From an uncultured bacterium (lineage in GTDB: Bacteria > Verrucomicrobiota > Kiritimatiellia > PWTM01), in the NCBI GenBank assembly GCA_938010045.1, contig CALLFZ010000010.1:209546-273545 (forward strand): a DNA stretch of 64,000 bases. The letters run 5' to 3'. Positions 18,509 through 34,972 of this stretch are shown piece after piece. Both the position numbers and the translations under genes were made by a program. Each line of letters starts with the position of its first letter. Position 1 is the first letter of the stretch. Under the pieces are notes generated by a model, which had not been told where the DNA came from, made no database searches, and was given only the letters and a program-made list of their open reading frames with translations.

Positions 18509-18804
18509 TGCGGACCCTCCGTCGCGCGCGGCGCCCGCTCGATCACCTCGACCAGCCGCCAACGCTTCAACCGGCTCAGTGGCCGCGTTTCCGCGATCCG
18601 GACCCGATCGCCCACGCGCGCCGCGCCGGTCTCATCGTGCGCATAGAACTTCGAGTACGCGCGGACCTCCTTCTGATACAGCGGATGGCGCTGACGCCGC
18701 TCCACCCGCACGACGATGGTCTTCGCCATGCGGTCGCTGACCACCTCGCCGACCCGCTCCTTTCGGTGGCCCCGGGCCGGCTTCGCTGCGCCGCTCTCCG
18801 TCAT
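18505..18804 (-). CDS. rpsQ: 30S ribosomal protein S17
   Basis: 99 residues. After a 20-residue polar N-terminal extension comes [20 protein letters not shown], then [19 protein letters not shown] and [20 protein letters not shown], the complete OB-fold S17 core. ATG 18804 overlaps the rpmC stop (ATGA); longer frames upstream run across rpmC in another frame. Confidence 0.97.
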   Translation of the reverse strand: MTESGAAKPARGHRKERVGEVVSDRMAKTIVVRVERRQRHPLYQKEVRAYSKFYAHDETGAARVGDRVRIAETRPLSRLKRWRLVEVIERAPRATEGPQ

Positions 18805-18998
18805 GACGTCTGGTTCCTCCGTTCCGAACGCACGGTCTCCATCCGCGCGAGGTCGCGCCGCACCTCCCGGACTCGGGACGGGCGCTCGAGCCGGCCCGCG
18901 GCCGACTGCATGCGCAGGTTGAACAACTCGCGCCGCGCCTGCTCGATCTGCACGCGCAGCTCGTCGTCCGTCCACTCGCGAATCGTTCGCGCCTTCAT
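18801..18998 (-). CDS. rpmC: 50S ribosomal protein L29
   Basis: 65 residues forming the two-helix L29 hairpin: [20 protein letters not shown] and the conserved [23 protein letters not shown] 18998 lies 20 bp after rplP. It sits at the exit tunnel near the signal recognition particle docking site. Confidence 0.97.
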   Translation of the reverse strand: MKARTIREWTDDELRVQIEQARRELFNLRMQSAAGRLERPSRVREVRRDLARMETVRSERRNQTS

Positions 18999-19018
18999 CC
19001 TCAGCTCCTCCGGGGCGC

Positions 19019-19432
19019 TCACCGCGCGACGGCGTGCCGCGCGACGAAGCGCGAGTGCACCGGAAGCTTGAACGCCGCCAGCCGCAGCGCTTCGCGGGCG
19101 GTTTCGAGCGGCACGCCGTCCATCTCGAACAGCATCGTGCCGGGTCGAACCACGGCCACCCATGCCTCGACCGCGCCCTTGCCCTTACCCATGCGCGTCT
19201 CGAGCGGCTTCTTCGTCACCGGCTTATCCGGAAACACCCGAAGCCACACACGACCCTTGCGCTTGATGAACCGGTTGATCGCGACCCGACAAGCCTCCAG
19301 TTGCGTCGCGGTCACCCAGCCCCGCCCGAGCGACTGAAGCCCGTACTCGCCGAACGCCAGCGTGTGGCCCGACTGCGCGATCCCGCGCCGCGAACCGCGT
19401 TGCTGCTTGCGGTACTTCACCCGTTTAGGCAT
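19019..19432 (-). CDS. rplP: 50S ribosomal protein L16
   Basis: 137 residues. [20 protein letters not shown] is the standard opening, followed by [20 protein letters not shown] and a C-terminal domain with [20 protein letters not shown] 19432 was preferred; ATG 19441 adds three residues. Either start overlaps the 3' end of rpsC. L16 positions A-site tRNA. Confidence 0.98.
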   Translation of the reverse strand: MPKRVKYRKQQRGSRRGIAQSGHTLAFGEYGLQSLGRGWVTATQLEACRVAINRFIKRKGRVWLRVFPDKPVTKKPLETRMGKGKGAVEAWVAVVRPGTMLFEMDGVPLETAREALRLAAFKLPVHSRFVARHAVAR

Positions 19433-20105
19433 GAGCGGCATACGCGCGCTCCTTTCGCCCGCCCGCCGCGGACCGGTCGCCCGCGCGATGGCAAATCCAC
19501 ACCTTCACCCCGATCTGTCCCGCCACGGTCCGCGCCTCGGCGAATCCGTAGTCAATGGGCTCCCGGAGCGTATGCAACGGCACTTTCCCGCGGCGCAGCC
19601 CCTCGGTGCGCGCCAGCTCCGCGCCGCCCAACCGCCCCGCCACCTGGATCCGGATGCCCTCCGCCCCCGCCTCCATCGCGAGGTCCGCCGCGCGCTTCAT
19701 CGCCCGGCGGAACGAGACCCGGCGCACCAGTTGCGCCGCAATGCCCTCGGCGACGAGCTGCGCGTTCCGCTCCGGGTGCGGCTCCTCGACGACATCCACA
19801 TACACTTCCCGTTTCGTCCGCGCCGCGAGCAGTTTTCGGAGTTCCTCGCGCCGGTCCTCGCTGCCGCGACGCCCCATCACCACGCCCGGACGCGCGGTGT
19901 GGATCGTGACCCGAACGCGGTCACTGTGCCGCTCGATCTCGACGTCCGACACGGCCGCATCCTTGAAGTAGTCCAGCGTCCATCGCCGGATCCGGTCGTC
20001 CTCCACCGCAAACTCGCCATAACGGCGATGGTCCGCATACCAGCGAGATCGCCACGCCTTCGTGACGGTCACCCGCATGCCGATCGGATTGACTTTCTGA
20101 CCCAC
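19425..20105 (-). CDS. rpsC: 30S ribosomal protein S3
   Basis: 226 residues. [20 protein letters not shown] at the start, the KH domain with [20 protein letters not shown] (the GxxG loop reads GRRG), then [20 protein letters not shown] and [12 protein letters not shown] near the end. It forms the mRNA entry tunnel with S4 and S5. Confidence 0.98.
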   Translation of the reverse strand: MGQKVNPIGMRVTVTKAWRSRWYADHRRYGEFAVEDDRIRRWTLDYFKDAAVSDVEIERHSDRVRVTIHTARPGVVMGRRGSEDRREELRKLLAARTKREVYVDVVEEPHPERNAQLVAEGIAAQLVRRVSFRRAMKRAADLAMEAGAEGIRIQVAGRLGGAELARTEGLRRGKVPLHTLREPIDYGFAEARTVAGQIGVKVWICHRAGDRSAAGGRKERAYAAHA

Positions 20106-20136
20106 CGAATACCCCTTTCCCGTTCGCGCGTCCCGG

Positions 20137-20481
20137 CTATTTCGCGGCGCCCGCTTCGGTCAGCACCACCCGAACGTGGCTGAAGCGATGCCGGATCGGG
20201 TGCGCCGCGCCCCGTGCCACCGGCATCCACCGCTTCAGCCGTGGTCCCTCCTCGATCACCGCCTCTTTCACAATCAGCCGGTCGGCGTCCAGATTGCGAT
20301 TGTTCGTCGCATTGCCGATCGCGGAGCGCAGCGTCTTCGCCAACCAGTAGGCCGCACGCCGTTCGCTGGCGCTCAGAAGCGCCAGCGCCATCGGCACCGG
20401 CCGGCCCTTTAACTCGCGCGCCAGATCCCGCGCCTTGCGTGGCGACAGCCGCACAAACTTTGTGGTCGCGACAATGTCCAT
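20137..20481 (-). CDS. rplV: 50S ribosomal protein L22
   Basis: 114 residues. KFVRLSPRKARDLARELKGR and AIGNATNNRNLDADRLIVKE, with the beta-hairpin that reaches into the exit tunnel (RWMPVARGAAHPIRHRFSHV). ATG 20481 was chosen from the family start; an in-frame start 16 codons upstream falls in the 94-bp gap after rpsS and adds unrelated residues. Confidence 0.97.
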   Translation of the reverse strand: MDIVATTKFVRLSPRKARDLARELKGRPVPMALALLSASERRAAYWLAKTLRSAIGNATNNRNLDADRLIVKEAVIEEGPRLKRWMPVARGAAHPIRHRFSHVRVVLTEAGAAK

Positions 20482-20575
20482 AACCCGTTCCCCGCAGAAC
20501 GCGCGCGGGCGATCACCGCGCGGACACAAACCTTCAGTCTACTGCGCCGACCGGCCGGCGACAAGCGGCGGCCGC

Positions 20576-20857
20576 CTACTTCAACGCCACCGCCTTGTCC
20601 GTGGCCACACCGTGTTTGCGGAACGTGCGCGTCGGCGCGAATTCGCCCAGACGGTGCCCCACCATGTTCTCCGTCACATACACGGAGACGAAGGTGCGGC
20701 CGTTGTGCACCAGGAAGGTCTGCCCGACGAACTCGGGCGTGATCATCGAACGCCGCGACCAAGTCTTGATCTGCCGGCGCTCGCCGCCGTGCGCGCGCTC
20801 GACCTTCCGGCGCAGATGCTCGTCCACGAACGGCCCCTTTTTCAGGGATCTCGACAT
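20576..20857 (-). CDS. rpsS: 30S ribosomal protein S19
   Basis: 93 residues. [35 protein letters not shown] and [17 protein letters not shown] are all conserved. It forms the head of the 30S with S13. It starts 3 bp after rplB ends. Confidence 0.98.
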   Translation of the reverse strand: MSRSLKKGPFVDEHLRRKVERAHGGERRQIKTWSRRSMITPEFVGQTFLVHNGRTFVSVYVTENMVGHRLGEFAPTRTFRKHGVATDKAVALK

Positions 20858-20860
20858 CGC

Positions 20861-21685
20861 TCAATTCCTCCGCTTCACAATGAACCGGCTCGATGGCTTG
20901 CGGCGCCGCCGCGTGCGCTTGCCCTTCGTCGGCACACCCCACGGCGACACCGGCGGTCCGCCGCCCGACGTCCGGCCCTCGCCGCCGCCCATCGGGTGGT
21001 CCACCGGGTTCATCGCGACGCCCCGCACCGTCGGACGAATGCCGAGCCATCGCCGCCGCCCCGCCTTGCCGAGCGAGACGTTCTCATGATCGAGGTTGCC
21101 CACCTGGCCGATCGTCGCCATGCACGTTTCGGGCACCCGCCGAATCTCACCGGACCGCAGCTTCAACAGCGCATAGCCACCCTCGATCGCGGTGAGCTCC
21201 ACCATCTGCCCCGCCGCGCGCGCCAGCTGGCCGCCGCCGCCCGGCCGTAGCTCAACGTTGTGCACCGGCAGCCGCAGCGGAATACGATTGAGCGGCAGCG
21301 CGTTGCCGACCGCCGGTTCCGCGTCCGGCCCGCTCATCACGGTGGCGCCGGGGCGCAGCCCTTCGGGCGCGAGGATGTATCGCTTCTCGCCGTCGCGATA
21401 GTGCAGCAGCGCGATGCGGGCCGAACGGTTCGGGTCGTACTCGATCGCGACCACCTTCGCGGGAATGCCGATCTTATCGCGCCGGAAGTCGATCACGCGC
21501 ACGCGGCGTTTGTGGCCGCCGCCGCGGTGCCGCACCGTGATGCGGCCGTACATGTTCCGACCGCCCGTGCTGCGCCGCGGCCGAGTCAGCGACTTTTCGG
21601 GGCGGTCCTTCGTGATGTCGTCGAACGTCGGCAGCTCGGCGAACCGGCGGCCGGGCGTCGTGGGTTTACAGCGTTTCAGTGCCAT
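20861..21685 (-). CDS. rplB: 50S ribosomal protein L2
   Basis: 274 residues. [14 protein letters not shown] at the start, [20 protein letters not shown], and the peptidyl-transferase-associated C-terminal segment with [20 protein letters not shown], which contains the functionally important His of the family. It ends with the basic [17 protein letters not shown]. Confidence 0.99.
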   Translation of the reverse strand: MALKRCKPTTPGRRFAELPTFDDITKDRPEKSLTRPRRSTGGRNMYGRITVRHRGGGHKRRVRVIDFRRDKIGIPAKVVAIEYDPNRSARIALLHYRDGEKRYILAPEGLRPGATVMSGPDAEPAVGNALPLNRIPLRLPVHNVELRPGGGGQLARAAGQMVELTAIEGGYALLKLRSGEIRRVPETCMATIGQVGNLDHENVSLGKAGRRRWLGIRPTVRGVAMNPVDHPMGGGEGRTSGGGPPVSPWGVPTKGKRTRRRRKPSSRFIVKRRN

Positions 21686-21695
21686 GGTCTCGGCC

Positions 21696-21977
21696 TCACG
21701 TCAGTTCGATGCTCTCGCCTTCGCGCAACGTGACGATCGCCCGCTTGCGCGCGGCCGTGCGACCCGCATGCAGCGTGCGGCCCCGCTTCAGTTTTCCGCG
21801 CCGCCACATCGTGTTCACGGCGGTCACATGCACCTTGAACAACTGTTCGACCGCGCGCCGGATCTCAATTTTGTTGGCCTCCGGCGCCACCTCGAACACG
21901 TACTGCCGGCCCTCGCGCAGTCGCGTCCCTTTCTCGGTCACGAGCATTCGTCGGATGATCGATTCGGCCGGCTTCAT
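21696..21977 (-). CDS. rplW: 50S ribosomal protein L23
   Basis: 93 residues. [20 protein letters not shown], then [20 protein letters not shown] and [12 protein letters not shown]. It docks trigger factor and the signal recognition particle at the tunnel exit. Its ATG overlaps the rplD stop (ATGA). Confidence 0.98.
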   Translation of the reverse strand: MKPAESIIRRMLVTEKGTRLREGRQYVFEVAPEANKIEIRRAVEQLFKVHVTAVNTMWRRGKLKRGRTLHAGRTAARKRAIVTLREGESIELT

Positions 21978-22618
21978 GCCTCACCTCCCGCTGCGGGCGC
22001 GATTCGGGCCGCCAGCACGTCCAGCGCGGCGATGGTGGCGATGATTCGCGCGGGCCGCAGCACCGCCTCCACGCCGACGTCGTTCGCCGAGGCGACCTCG
22101 ATGCCCGGCACGTTCCGCGCGGCCAGCCGCAAATTCCGACTCACAGGCTCCGCGAGCAGCAACGCCGTCCGCGGCGAGCCCATCGCCCGCATCAGCGCGG
22201 CAACGTGCCGCGTCTTCGGCTCAGGAATCTCGAGCGACTCCACCACCGTCACCTCACCCGCCGCAATCCGCTCGCTCACCGCCCGCGCGAGGGCCAGCCG
22301 CGCTGTCTTGCGGTTCACCCGCAGCTCGAAGGTCCGCGGATGTGGGCCGTGCGCGATACCGCCGCCCCGCCAGATCGGCGATCGCCGGTAGCCCGCGCGC
22401 GCGCGCCCCGTGCCCTTTTGCCGCCAGGGTTTCCGGTTGCTGCCCGCCACCTCGCCCTTGCCGCGCGTATTCGCGGTGCCCGCGCGCCGCGCCGCTTGAC
22501 GTGCAACCACCACGTCGTGCACCGCCTGCTCGCCGCGGTCGGTTACCTGACAGCGGTCGTCCCACTCGTACTGGCCCACCGTCTGCCCGCTCAGATTTCG
22601 AACGTCGAGCTTGCTCAT
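21974..22618 (-). CDS. rplD: 50S ribosomal protein L4
   Basis: 214 residues. Begins [19 protein letters not shown]. The conserved loop inserted in the exit tunnel reads GKGEVAGSNRKPWRQKGTGR, followed by ARAGYRRSPIWRGGGIAHGP. In E. coli L4 is the S10-operon repressor; no such leader is evident here. ATG 22618 overlaps the rplC stop (ATGA). Much longer open sequence upstream in this frame is antisense-like and overlaps rplC. Confidence 0.98.
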   Translation of the reverse strand: MSKLDVRNLSGQTVGQYEWDDRCQVTDRGEQAVHDVVVARQAARRAGTANTRGKGEVAGSNRKPWRQKGTGRARAGYRRSPIWRGGGIAHGPHPRTFELRVNRKTARLALARAVSERIAAGEVTVVESLEIPEPKTRHVAALMRAMGSPRTALLLAEPVSRNLRLAARNVPGIEVASANDVGVEAVLRPARIIATIAALDVLAARIAPAAGGEA

Positions 22619-23256
22619 GTCTCTTTCGCCGCCTTTTTGATCGACCGGCGGATCATCACGAGCCCGCCGACCGGACCCGGCACCGCGCCGTGCACGAGCA
22701 GCAGGTGGTCCTCCGGCCGCACGTCCACCGCGCGCAGATGCTGCACCGTCACCCGCACATGTCCCATGTGCCCCGGCATCCGCTTGTTCTTGAGGATGTG
22801 ACCCGGCAACTCGCGCATGCCCACCGAGCCGGGCCGCCGGTGCATCGTGTGGCCGTGCGAGGCGGGCTGCCCCGCCATCCCATGGCGCCGCATTACCCCC
22901 TGAAAGCCGCGCCCCTTCGTCACACCCGTCACATCCACGAATTCGCCTTTCGAAAAGATCGCGGCGGTCACTGTATCGCCCGGCTTCGGGTCCTCGCCTG
23001 GCTCCAGCGGCACTTCGCGCAGCACGCGAAATGGCCCCTGGCCGGCCGTCTTCGCGTGCCCGATCGCAGCGCGCGTCGCGCGCGAAGGCTTGCACGGCTC
23101 AAACCCCAGTTGCGCCGCCTCGTAGCCATCACGGTCCACCCGCTTGCGCTGCACCACCACGCAGGGGCCCGCCTGCAGCACCGTCACCGCCACCTGCCGG
23201 CCGTCCGCGTCGAACACGCGCGTCATCCCGATCTTTCGTCCGATCAACGCCTTCAT
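22615..23256 (-). CDS. rplC: 50S ribosomal protein L3
   Basis: 213 residues. [20 protein letters not shown] and the long extension to the peptidyl-transferase centre ([20 protein letters not shown], then [20 protein letters not shown]) identify it. The family Gln in this extension that is methylated in E. coli (MGNQPAT region) corresponds to MAGQPAS. It starts 3 bp after rpsJ. Confidence 0.98.
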   Translation of the reverse strand: MKALIGRKIGMTRVFDADGRQVAVTVLQAGPCVVVQRKRVDRDGYEAAQLGFEPCKPSRATRAAIGHAKTAGQGPFRVLREVPLEPGEDPKPGDTVTAAIFSKGEFVDVTGVTKGRGFQGVMRRHGMAGQPASHGHTMHRRPGSVGMRELPGHILKNKRMPGHMGHVRVTVQHLRAVDVRPEDHLLLVHGAVPGPVGGLVMIRRSIKKAAKET

Positions 23257-23259
23257 CCG

Positions 23260-23568
23260 TCACACCTTGATCGTAATGTCCACGCCGGCCGGCAGGTTCA
23301 GCTTCCGGAGCTCGTCCACCGTGCGCGCGGTCGGCTGGATGATATCGAGCACCCGCTTGTGCGTGCGGATCTCGAATTGGTCCATGGACTTCTTGTCGGC
23401 ATGGGGGCTGCGGTTCACCGAAAACCGTTCGTGGCGGGTGGGCAGCGGGATCGGCCCGGCCACGCGCGCGCCCGTACGCTTCGCGGTCTCGACGATGTCG
23501 GCCGCCGATTGGTCGAGCACGCGGTGGTCATAGCCCCGCAGCCGTATTCGAATACGTTGTCCTGTCAT
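23260..23568 (-). CDS. rpsJ: 30S ribosomal protein S10 (NusE)
   Basis: 102 residues. [40 protein letters not shown] and [20 protein letters not shown] give an unbroken match to the family. Besides its 30S role it joins NusB in antitermination and binds NusG, also encoded in this cluster. ATG 23568 is 11 bp after fusA. Confidence 0.99.
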   Translation of the reverse strand: MTGQRIRIRLRGYDHRVLDQSAADIVETAKRTGARVAGPIPLPTRHERFSVNRSPHADKKSMDQFEIRTHKRVLDIIQPTARTVDELRKLNLPAGVDITIKV

Positions 23569-23579
23569 GTTGGCCTCAC

Positions 23580-25718
23580 TTACCGGCGAATGATCGCGTC
23601 CTGCGCCGCGGCGGGCACCCGGTCGAACCGCCGCGGCTCCATGCTGTAGGTCGCGCGGCCGCGCGTCAGCGAACGCAGCGCGGTCGCATAGCCGAACAGC
23701 TCGATCAGCGGTGCCTCGGCCCGGATGGTCGTGGCACCGTCGCGGGACTCGACCTGCCGGACCCGCCCGCGCCGCGCGTTCAAATCGGCGAGCACGTCCC
23801 CGAGATGTGCGTCCGGGGTCACGACCTCGAGCGCCATGATCGGCTCCAGCAGAACCGGCTCCGCGGCCGCCATCGCCTCGCGCACCGCGAGCATGGCGGC
23901 CGTCCGACACGCCAGCTCGGTCGTGTCGCCCTCGCGCCACGCGCCGCCGAGAATCCGCACCGCCGTGTCCACCACCGCGTAGCCCGCGAGCGGCCCCGTG
24001 CCGAGCGCATCCCGCGCGCCGGCCTCGACCGCGTCGCGGAACATCTCCGGAACCTCCCGCTCGCCCGCCTCGATCGCGATGGAGTTGCCCTCGCCGCGCG
24101 CCCGCGGCTCCACGGCCACCCGCACCCGCGCGAACTGCATCGCACCCGCGATCTCGCGGTGGAACTCATGCTCCGACTCCGCGGCGCGTGTCACCGTCTC
24201 GCGGTACGACACCATCGGGCGGCCCGCGTTCGCGCGCACCTTGAACTCGCGCGCCAGCCGCTCGCGCAACACCTCGAGATGAAGCTCTCCCATCCCGCTG
24301 ATCAGCGTCTGACCCGTCTCAGGATCCGTCGAGACGCGGAATGTCGGGTCCTCGTCCGCGAGCGCCGCGAGCGCCGCCTCGAGCGCCTCGCGGTCGGCCT
24401 GTGTGCGCGGTTCGATCGCCATCGAAACGACCGGCTCGGGAAACGCGATCGGCTCCAGCAAGATCGGATGGGACTCCGCGCAGATCGTGTCGCCAGTCGC
24501 GAACGCGCGCAGACCCGGCACGCCGCCAATGTCCCCCGCGCGCAGTTCGTCGATTTCCTCGCGCTGATTCGCATGCAGCCGGACGATGCGCGCCACCCGC
24601 TCCCGCCGCCGCAGCCGCGGATGGTACACGTTCGCGCCGCGCCGCAGCACGCCCGAGTAAACGCGCACGTACGCGAGCTTCCCGACGAAGGCATCCGTCG
24701 CGATCTTGAACACGAGCGCCGCGAGCGGTTCCGAATCGTCCGCGCGCCGCTCGATCTCCGCGCCGGTCTTCGGGTGGTGGCCGCGCACCGGCGGCACGTC
24801 GAGTGGTGAGGGCAGCAAGTCCACCACCGCGTCGAGCAGCGGCTGCACTCCGCGGTTCCGCAGCGCACTGCCGCAAAGCACCGGTAGCAGCCGCCCCGCG
24901 ATCGTCGCGCGGCGCAGACCCGCCAGCAGCGTCTCGGGGGCAAGGTCCGGGTTCTCTACATAGATCCCGAGCGTCGCCTCGTCCGCCTCGGCGACCGCCT
25001 CACAGAGTCGAGCGCGCGCCTCCTCCACCGCGCCGACGCTCTCCGACGGCACCGGCGACTCGCTCACGTGAGCGCCCAACGTCGCGTCGTCGAACTCCAG
25101 CGCGCGGCGGCGAACCAGGTCGAGCACGCCGCGGAACTGATCTTCGGTCCCCCACGGCAGTTGCAGCACCGCCGGCGCGGCGCCGAGCCGTTCGCGCAGG
25201 CTGCGGACCGCGGCGTCGAAATTCGCGCCCTTCCGGTCCATTTTGTTCACGAACGCGAGGCACGGCACGCCGTACTGCCGAGCCTGCCGCCAAACTGTCT
25301 CCGATTGCGGCTGCACGCCGGCCACCCCGCAGAATACGCCGATCGCGCCGTCGAGCACCCGCAGCGACCGCTGCACCTCCGCGGTGAAATCCACATGCCC
25401 GGGCGTATCAATGAGGTTGAGCCGGCAGTCGCGCCACCGCAACGTTGTGGCGGCGCTCGTGATCGTGATGCCGCGCTCTTGCTCTTGGTCCATCCAGTCC
25501 ATGACCGTGGTGCCGTCGTGCACCTCGCCCATCCGGTGCACGCGCCCTGAATAGAACAGGATCCGCTCGGACAACGTGGTCTTGCCCGCGTCGATGTGCG
25601 CGACGATGCCAATGTTCCGGACGCGCTCGAGCGGCCAGCGGCCGCTGGACGGCGGCGCGGCGGCGTCCGGCAAGCCGGACGTCGGACGACTGGGCCTCGA
25701 TTCGAGCACGGCGGCCAT
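23580..25718 (-). CDS. fusA: Elongation factor G
   Basis: 712-residue translocation GTPase. About 30 non-conserved residues precede the G domain ([20 protein letters not shown]). Switch I has [12 protein letters not shown]3 is DTPGHVDF and G4 NKMD. Domain II to V motifs include [20 protein letters not shown] and [20 protein letters not shown], with [17 protein letters not shown] near the end. It lies between rpsG and rpsJ, the str-operon place, but tuf is not downstream of it; tuf is at the far 5' end of the cluster. Confidence 0.98.
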   Translation of the reverse strand: MAAVLESRPSRPTSGLPDAAAPPSSGRWPLERVRNIGIVAHIDAGKTTLSERILFYSGRVHRMGEVHDGTTVMDWMDQEQERGITITSAATTLRWRDCRLNLIDTPGHVDFTAEVQRSLRVLDGAIGVFCGVAGVQPQSETVWRQARQYGVPCLAFVNKMDRKGANFDAAVRSLRERLGAAPAVLQLPWGTEDQFRGVLDLVRRRALEFDDATLGAHVSESPVPSESVGAVEEARARLCEAVAEADEATLGIYVENPDLAPETLLAGLRRATIAGRLLPVLCGSALRNRGVQPLLDAVVDLLPSPLDVPPVRGHHPKTGAEIERRADDSEPLAALVFKIATDAFVGKLAYVRVYSGVLRRGANVYHPRLRRRERVARIVRLHANQREEIDELRAGDIGGVPGLRAFATGDTICAESHPILLEPIAFPEPVVSMAIEPRTQADREALEAALAALADEDPTFRVSTDPETGQTLISGMGELHLEVLRERLAREFKVRANAGRPMVSYRETVTRAAESEHEFHREIAGAMQFARVRVAVEPRARGEGNSIAIEAGEREVPEMFRDAVEAGARDALGTGPLAGYAVVDTAVRILGGAWREGDTTELACRTAAMLAVREAMAAAEPVLLEPIMALEVVTPDAHLGDVLADLNARRGRVRQVESRDGATTIRAEAPLIELFGYATALRSLTRGRATYSMEPRRFDRVPAAAQDAIIRR

Positions 25719-25727
25719 CGGTTCAGA

Positions 25728-26201
25728 TCACCAGCGGTAATGTGCAAACGCCTTGTTCGCCTGCGCCATCTTGTGCGTGTCGTCGCGCTTCTTGATCGCG
25801 GCGCCCGTGTTTTGGTACGCGTCCAGGATCTCGAGCGCGAGTGCCCGCTCCATCGGGACGCCTCGCCGCGCCGATGCAAATTGGCGCAGCCAACGCAGCG
25901 CGAGCGCGAGCTGACGACGATCGGGAACCTCCACCGGCACCTGGTAGGTGGCGCCGCCCACCCGCCGCGACTTCACCTCGAGGCGCGGCTTCACGTTTTC
26001 CACCGCACGCGCCAGCACGTCCAGCGGCGACTGGTCGGGCAGCTTCTCGCGCAACACCTCGAGCGCGCCGTAGACGACGCGCTGCGCGACTGACTTCTTG
26101 CCGCGCCGCATGACCGTCGTGATCAGGCGCGCGACCAGATCGCTATTGTACTGGGCGTCCGGCGTGACCGGGCGCGGTTCGGCTCTACGACGTCGTGCCA
26201 T
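25728..26201 (-). CDS. rpsG: 30S ribosomal protein S7
   Basis: 157 residues. [40 protein letters not shown] and [18 protein letters not shown] are conserved. It organises the 30S head and in E. coli represses the str operon. The stop is 9 bp before fusA. Confidence 0.98.
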   Translation of the reverse strand: MARRRRAEPRPVTPDAQYNSDLVARLITTVMRRGKKSVAQRVVYGALEVLREKLPDQSPLDVLARAVENVKPRLEVKSRRVGGATYQVPVEVPDRRQLALALRWLRQFASARRGVPMERALALEILDAYQNTGAAIKKRDDTHKMAQANKAFAHYRW

Positions 26202-26217
26202 GGTAGCTCCCCGCGGT

Positions 26218-26607
26218 TCAGCCCTTCGTGCCAGCGGCCTTCGGCCGCTTCGCGCCGTACTTCGACCGGCCGCGGCGGCGGTTCTCGACGCCCAACGCGT
26301 CGAGCGTCCCGCGGATGATGTGGTACCGGACGCCCGGCAGGTCCTTCACGCGCCCCCCCCGCACCAGCACCATGCTGTGCTCCTGGAGGTTGTGGCCCTC
26401 GCCCGGAATGTAGGCGGTCACCTCATAGCCGTTCGTCAGCCGCACGCGCGCGATTTTCCGCAGCGCGGAGTTCGGCTTTTTGGGCGTCATGGTCTTAACG
26501 ACCAGACACACGCCGCGCCGCTGCGGGCAGCCCGTCAGCGCCGGCGACTTGCTCTTCCGGCGGGGCACCGGCCGCCCCGCGCGCACCAATTGATTGATCG
26601 TCGGCAT
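26218..26607 (-). CDS. rpsL: 30S ribosomal protein S12
   Basis: 129 residues. [20 protein letters not shown], then [20 protein letters not shown] and [20 protein letters not shown]. The Lys residues of TPKKPNSA and [11 protein letters not shown], where streptomycin-resistance changes occur, are wild type. ATG 26607 is the family start; an upstream in-frame codon would add 19 unrelated residues from the 59-bp gap after rpoC. Confidence 0.99.
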   Translation of the reverse strand: MPTINQLVRAGRPVPRRKSKSPALTGCPQRRGVCLVVKTMTPKKPNSALRKIARVRLTNGYEVTAYIPGEGHNLQEHSMVLVRGGRVKDLPGVRYHIIRGTLDALGVENRRRGRSKYGAKRPKAAGTKG

Positions 26608-26666
26608 TGCGTTTAGGTCCTCGGGGTAAACTTCAAGTCTAGCGCGCCGCCGCGCGTCTCGCAATC

Positions 26667-30911
<4,245 letters not shown>

Positions 30912-30945
30912 GGTGGGTTCCGTCTCCCGATGCGCCCCAGGCTCG

Positions 30946-33900
30946 TCATGCCTTCGCGGTGCGATGCACCTTGATGTCGAGCCCGAGACTCTGCAGTTCC
31001 TTCATCAGCACGTTGAACGATTCGGGCGTGCCCGCATCGAGCACGTTGTCGCCTTTCACGATCGCCTCGTAGATCGCCGTGCGCCCGCGGATGTCGTCGC
31101 TCTTCACGGTCAACAGCTCCTGCAGCGAATAGGCGGCGCCGTAGGCCTCCATGGCCCACACTTCCATCTCGCCGAACCGCTGACCGCCATACTGCGCCTT
31201 GCCGCCGAGCGGTTGCTGGGTGACCAGCGAGTACGGCCCCACGGCGCGGGCGTGGATCTTATCCGTCGCCAGGTGGTGCAGCTTCATCATATAGATCACG
31301 CCCACCACGACCCGCTGCTCGAACGGCTCGCCGGTGCCGCCGTCGTACAGCACCGCCTTGCCGTCCACGCCCACCGGCGACCCGCGCGCTCGTGCCTCGG
31401 CCAGCAGCGAATGAATGTTCGGCTCGGGCGCGCCATCAAACACGGGCGACGCAAACCGTACGCCGTCGGCGAACGACTCGGCCATCTCGCGGATCTCTCC
31501 GTCACTGGCGTCCCGGATCTGTTCCTGCCGTCCGGCGGCGCCGTAGATTCGCTCCAGATATGGCCGCAACTCCGCCACCGAGGCGCCCGTGCGCACCATC
31601 CGTTCCAACTCGTAGCCCAAATGCCGCGCGGCCCAGCCCAGGTGCGTCTCCAGCACCTGGCCGACGTTCATCCGCGACGGCACCCCGAGCGGATTCAGCA
31701 CGATGTCCACCGGCGTGCCGTCCTCGAGGAACGGCATGTCTTCCTCCGGTACGATCTTCGCGATCACACCCTTGTTGCCATGCCGGCCGGCCATCTTGTC
31801 GCCCACGCTAATCTTCTTCTTCGTGGCGACGTACACCTTGACCTGCTTGATGATGCCAGGGTCGTACTCGTCGCCGCTCTCGATGCGATCGAGCGCGCCC
31901 GACTCCTCCACGTCCAGGTCCGCAAACCGCCGGTTGTAGTCCGACAGAATCGCCTGGATCTTCGCCTGCACCGGCCCCGCATCGATCTCGATGTGGTCGC
32001 GGGCGGCCGCAAGCTTGCGCAGCAGCGTTTTCGTAATCTTGCGATTCGCGGGGATGATCGTCTCGCCATCCTCGACGTTCACGACGTCCACCGGAATCTT
32101 CTCACCCAGCAAAATGTTCGCGAGCGCCTCCGTGAGGCTCTCCTGCAGCGCCTGCCGCTTCTCGCGAAACTCGTCCTGCACCTGCTTGATCTGCTGCCGG
32201 CGCTCCCGCGAACTGAGCTTCGTGCGTTTCACCGCGTTCCGCGCCGAGACCTTCACGTCCATCACGATGCCCCACGTACCGCTCGGCACGCGCAGCGACG
32301 TGTCGCGGACGTCCGCGGCTTTCTCGCCGAAGATCGCGCGCAGCAGCCGCTCCTCGGGCGCCAGTTCGGTCTCGGTCTTCGGCGTCACCTTGCCGACGAG
32401 AATATCGCCCGGCTTCACCTCCGCGCCGATCCGCACGACGCCGCCGTGCGTGAGGTTCTTCAGCGCCTCTTCACCCACGTTCGGAATGTCGCGCGTGATT
32501 TCCTCGGGCCCGAGCTTCGTGTCGCGCGCGCCGCACTCGAACTCCTCGATATGGATCGAGGTGTAGACGTCGTCGCGCACCAGACGCTCGTTGATCACGA
32601 TGGCGTCCTCGAAGTTGTAGCCATGCCACGGCATGAACGCGACCAGCACGTTGCGCCCGAGCGCAAGCTCGCCGTGCGCGGTGGAGGGACCGTCGGCGAG
32701 CACGTCGCCGCGGCGCACCTTCTGGCCGACCTTCACGACGGGCCGCTGATTGAAACAGGTGCCCGCGTTGGTGCGCATGAACTTGCGCAGCTCATAGATC
32801 TGCGCGTCCGGGCCGTCCTTCAGATGGCGCTTGTCCGGAAGCCGCCCATCCGGCGTCACGATGATGCGGCTGGCCGATACGTACGCGACGCGACCCGGCT
32901 CGCGCGCGAGGACCAGCACGCGCGAATCCCGCGCAATCCGCTCCTCGTTGCCCGTCGCCACGAGCGCCGACTCCGAGCGCAGCAGCGGCACCGCCTGGCG
33001 CTGCATGTTCGAGCCCATCAGCGCGCGGTTCGCGTCGTCGTGCTCGAGGAACGGGATCAGCGCCGCCGCGACGCTCACCACCTGCCGCGGTGATACGTCC
33101 ATGTACTGCACCGACTCGCGCGGCACCTCCTTGAACTCGCCTCCCTTGCGCACCATCACCAGCTCACTGACGAGCCGGCCGCGCTCGTCCAGCGGCGCGT
33201 TCGCCTGCGCGATGACGTACTTCTCCTCCTCGTCCGCGGTCAGGTAGTCCACCTCGTCGAGCACACGGCCGTGTTCAACGCGACGGTAGGGGCTCTCGAT
33301 AAACCCGAACTCGTTCACGCGCGCGTACATACTCAACGACGAGATGAGGCCGATGTTCGGCCCCTCCGGTGTCTCGATCGGACAAATTCGGCCGTAATGG
33401 CTCGAGTGGACGTCGCGCACCTCGAAGCCCGCGCGCTCCCGGTTCAGGCCGCCAGGACCCAGCGCGCTCAGCCGCCGCTTGTGCGCCAACTCTGAGAGCG
33501 GATTCGTCTGATCCATGAACTGGCTGAGCTGGCTGCGGCCGAAGAAGTCGCGGATCACCGTCGAGAGCGCCTTCGGATTGATCAGTTTCTGCGGTGTCGG
33601 CTTCTCCACCGCGAGGTCCACCATCGACATGCGTTCCCGCGCCAGCCGCTCCAGACGCGCCAGGCCCACCCGGCACTGGCTCTCGAGCAGCTCGCCGACC
33701 GTCCGCACGCGCCGGCTGCCGAGATGGTCGATGTCGTCCACCGTCCCTTCGCCCCGGTGGAGGTTAATCAGATAGCGAATGCCCTCGATGATGTCCTCCT
33801 TGCAGAGGATCACACAGTGATCTGCGCCGACGTGAGCGCCGAGCTTCTGGTGGATCTTGTAGCGCCCGACGCGCGTGATGTTGTAGCGGTTCTCATCAAA

Positions 33901-34902
33901 GAACAGGCGCTTCAGCAGTTGCCGCGCGTTGGAAAGCGTTGGCGGATCGCCCGGCCGCAGCTTCGTGTAAATGTCCTTCAGCGCGTCCTCGGCCGTCCGG
34001 TTCTGCGCATCGCGCCGCACATTCGCGAGGAACACGCCCTCGTCCCAGCTCACGTTCACCACGTGCGCCTCGCGGTGGCCGGCGGCCTGCATCTGCCGCG
34101 CGAGCTCAGGCGTGAGCGGATCGTAGGCGCGCGCGAGAATAATCTGGTTATCGGGGTCGAGCACGTCGTGCAGCAGCACGCGGTGTGAGAAGTCGGGCGA
34201 CCGATCCAACCGCAGCGTCTCGATTGGATAGTAGAGCTTCAGCAGCTCTTCGTCAGTGCCGCGTCCCGCATTCTCGCCGTCCCCGCGGTCGCCCATGCCG
34301 ATCAGCGCCCGCAGGAACGTCACCGCCAAAAACTTGCGCCGCCGGCGGCGGCTGTCCATGTACACATGCAGGATGTCGGCGGTGTCGAACTGCACCTCGA
34401 GCCACGAACCGCGGTCCGGAATCACGCGGAACGAGTACAGCACGGACCCGTTCGGATGGTCCTCGCTTTCGAAGCAGATGCCGGGAGAGCGGTGCAACTG
34501 GCTCACGACCACGCGCTCGGCGCCATTGATGATGAACGTGCCCTGGTCGGTCATCAGCGGCACATCGCCCATGAACACCTCCTCCTCGCGGACCTCGTTC
34601 GGGTCTTTCACGCGGAAGGTGACATAGAGCGGAGCGGTGTAGGACTGCCCCTCGCGCAGACACTCCACGGGGCCCATCTTCGGGTCCCGGATCTCGTACT
34701 TCACAAAGTCGAGCACGCACTGCCCGTCGTAGCTCTCGATCGGGAAGACCTCGCGAAACACCGCCTGCAGGCCGATCTTCCGCCGTTTCGCGGGCGGTAC
34801 CTCGCGCTGCAGAAACTCGCGGTACGACTCCGTCTGGACCTCAATCAGGTCCGGCGGAGCGATGACATCCTTCAGTTTTCCGAAGTTGATGCGCCTGGCC
34901 AT
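30946..34902 (-). CDS. rpoB: DNA-directed RNA polymerase subunit beta
   Basis: 1318 residues. The rifampicin region reads [20 protein letters not shown] followed by LSALGPGGL, the sensitive consensus apart from A before the His. [32 protein letters not shown] and [20 protein letters not shown] (near residue 1040) are further core motifs; the C-terminal clamp has [20 protein letters not shown]. The length is near 1342 of E. coli. A long antisense frame over this gene has no family features. Confidence 0.99.
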   Translation of the reverse strand: MARRINFGKLKDVIAPPDLIEVQTESYREFLQREVPPAKRRKIGLQAVFREVFPIESYDGQCVLDFVKYEIRDPKMGPVECLREGQSYTAPLYVTFRVKDPNEVREEEVFMGDVPLMTDQGTFIINGAERVVVSQLHRSPGICFESEDHPNGSVLYSFRVIPDRGSWLEVQFDTADILHVYMDSRRRRRKFLAVTFLRALIGMGDRGDGENAGRGTDEELLKLYYPIETLRLDRSPDFSHRVLLHDVLDPDNQIILARAYDPLTPELARQMQAAGHREAHVVNVSWDEGVFLANVRRDAQNRTAEDALKDIYTKLRPGDPPTLSNARQLLKRLFFDENRYNITRVGRYKIHQKLGAHVGADHCVILCKEDIIEGIRYLINLHRGEGTVDDIDHLGSRRVRTVGELLESQCRVGLARLERLARERMSMVDLAVEKPTPQKLINPKALSTVIRDFFGRSQLSQFMDQTNPLSELAHKRRLSALGPGGLNRERAGFEVRDVHSSHYGRICPIETPEGPNIGLISSLSMYARVNEFGFIESPYRRVEHGRVLDEVDYLTADEEEKYVIAQANAPLDERGRLVSELVMVRKGGEFKEVPRESVQYMDVSPRQVVSVAAALIPFLEHDDANRALMGSNMQRQAVPLLRSESALVATGNEERIARDSRVLVLAREPGRVAYVSASRIIVTPDGRLPDKRHLKDGPDAQIYELRKFMRTNAGTCFNQRPVVKVGQKVRRGDVLADGPSTAHGELALGRNVLVAFMPWHGYNFEDAIVINERLVRDDVYTSIHIEEFECGARDTKLGPEEITRDIPNVGEEALKNLTHGGVVRIGAEVKPGDILVGKVTPKTETELAPEERLLRAIFGEKAADVRDTSLRVPSGTWGIVMDVKVSARNAVKRTKLSSRERRQQIKQVQDEFREKRQALQESLTEALANILLGEKIPVDVVNVEDGETIIPANRKITKTLLRKLAAARDHIEIDAGPVQAKIQAILSDYNRRFADLDVEESGALDRIESGDEYDPGIIKQVKVYVATKKKISVGDKMAGRHGNKGVIAKIVPEEDMPFLEDGTPVDIVLNPLGVPSRMNVGQVLETHLGWAARHLGYELERMVRTGASVAELRPYLERIYGAAGRQEQIRDASDGEIREMAESFADGVRFASPVFDGAPEPNIHSLLAEARARGSPVGVDGKAVLYDGGTGEPFEQRVVVGVIYMMKLHHLATDKIHARAVGPYSLVTQQPLGGKAQYGGQRFGEMEVWAMEAYGAAYSLQELLTVKSDDIRGRTAIYEAIVKGDNVLDAGTPESFNVLMKELQSLGLDIKVHRTAKA

Positions 34903-34972
34903 TCGACATCCTCAGTCGCGAACGCCCCGATCCGCCCGGCCAGCACCGGGCCCGCTACGCGCCGCGCGCGGA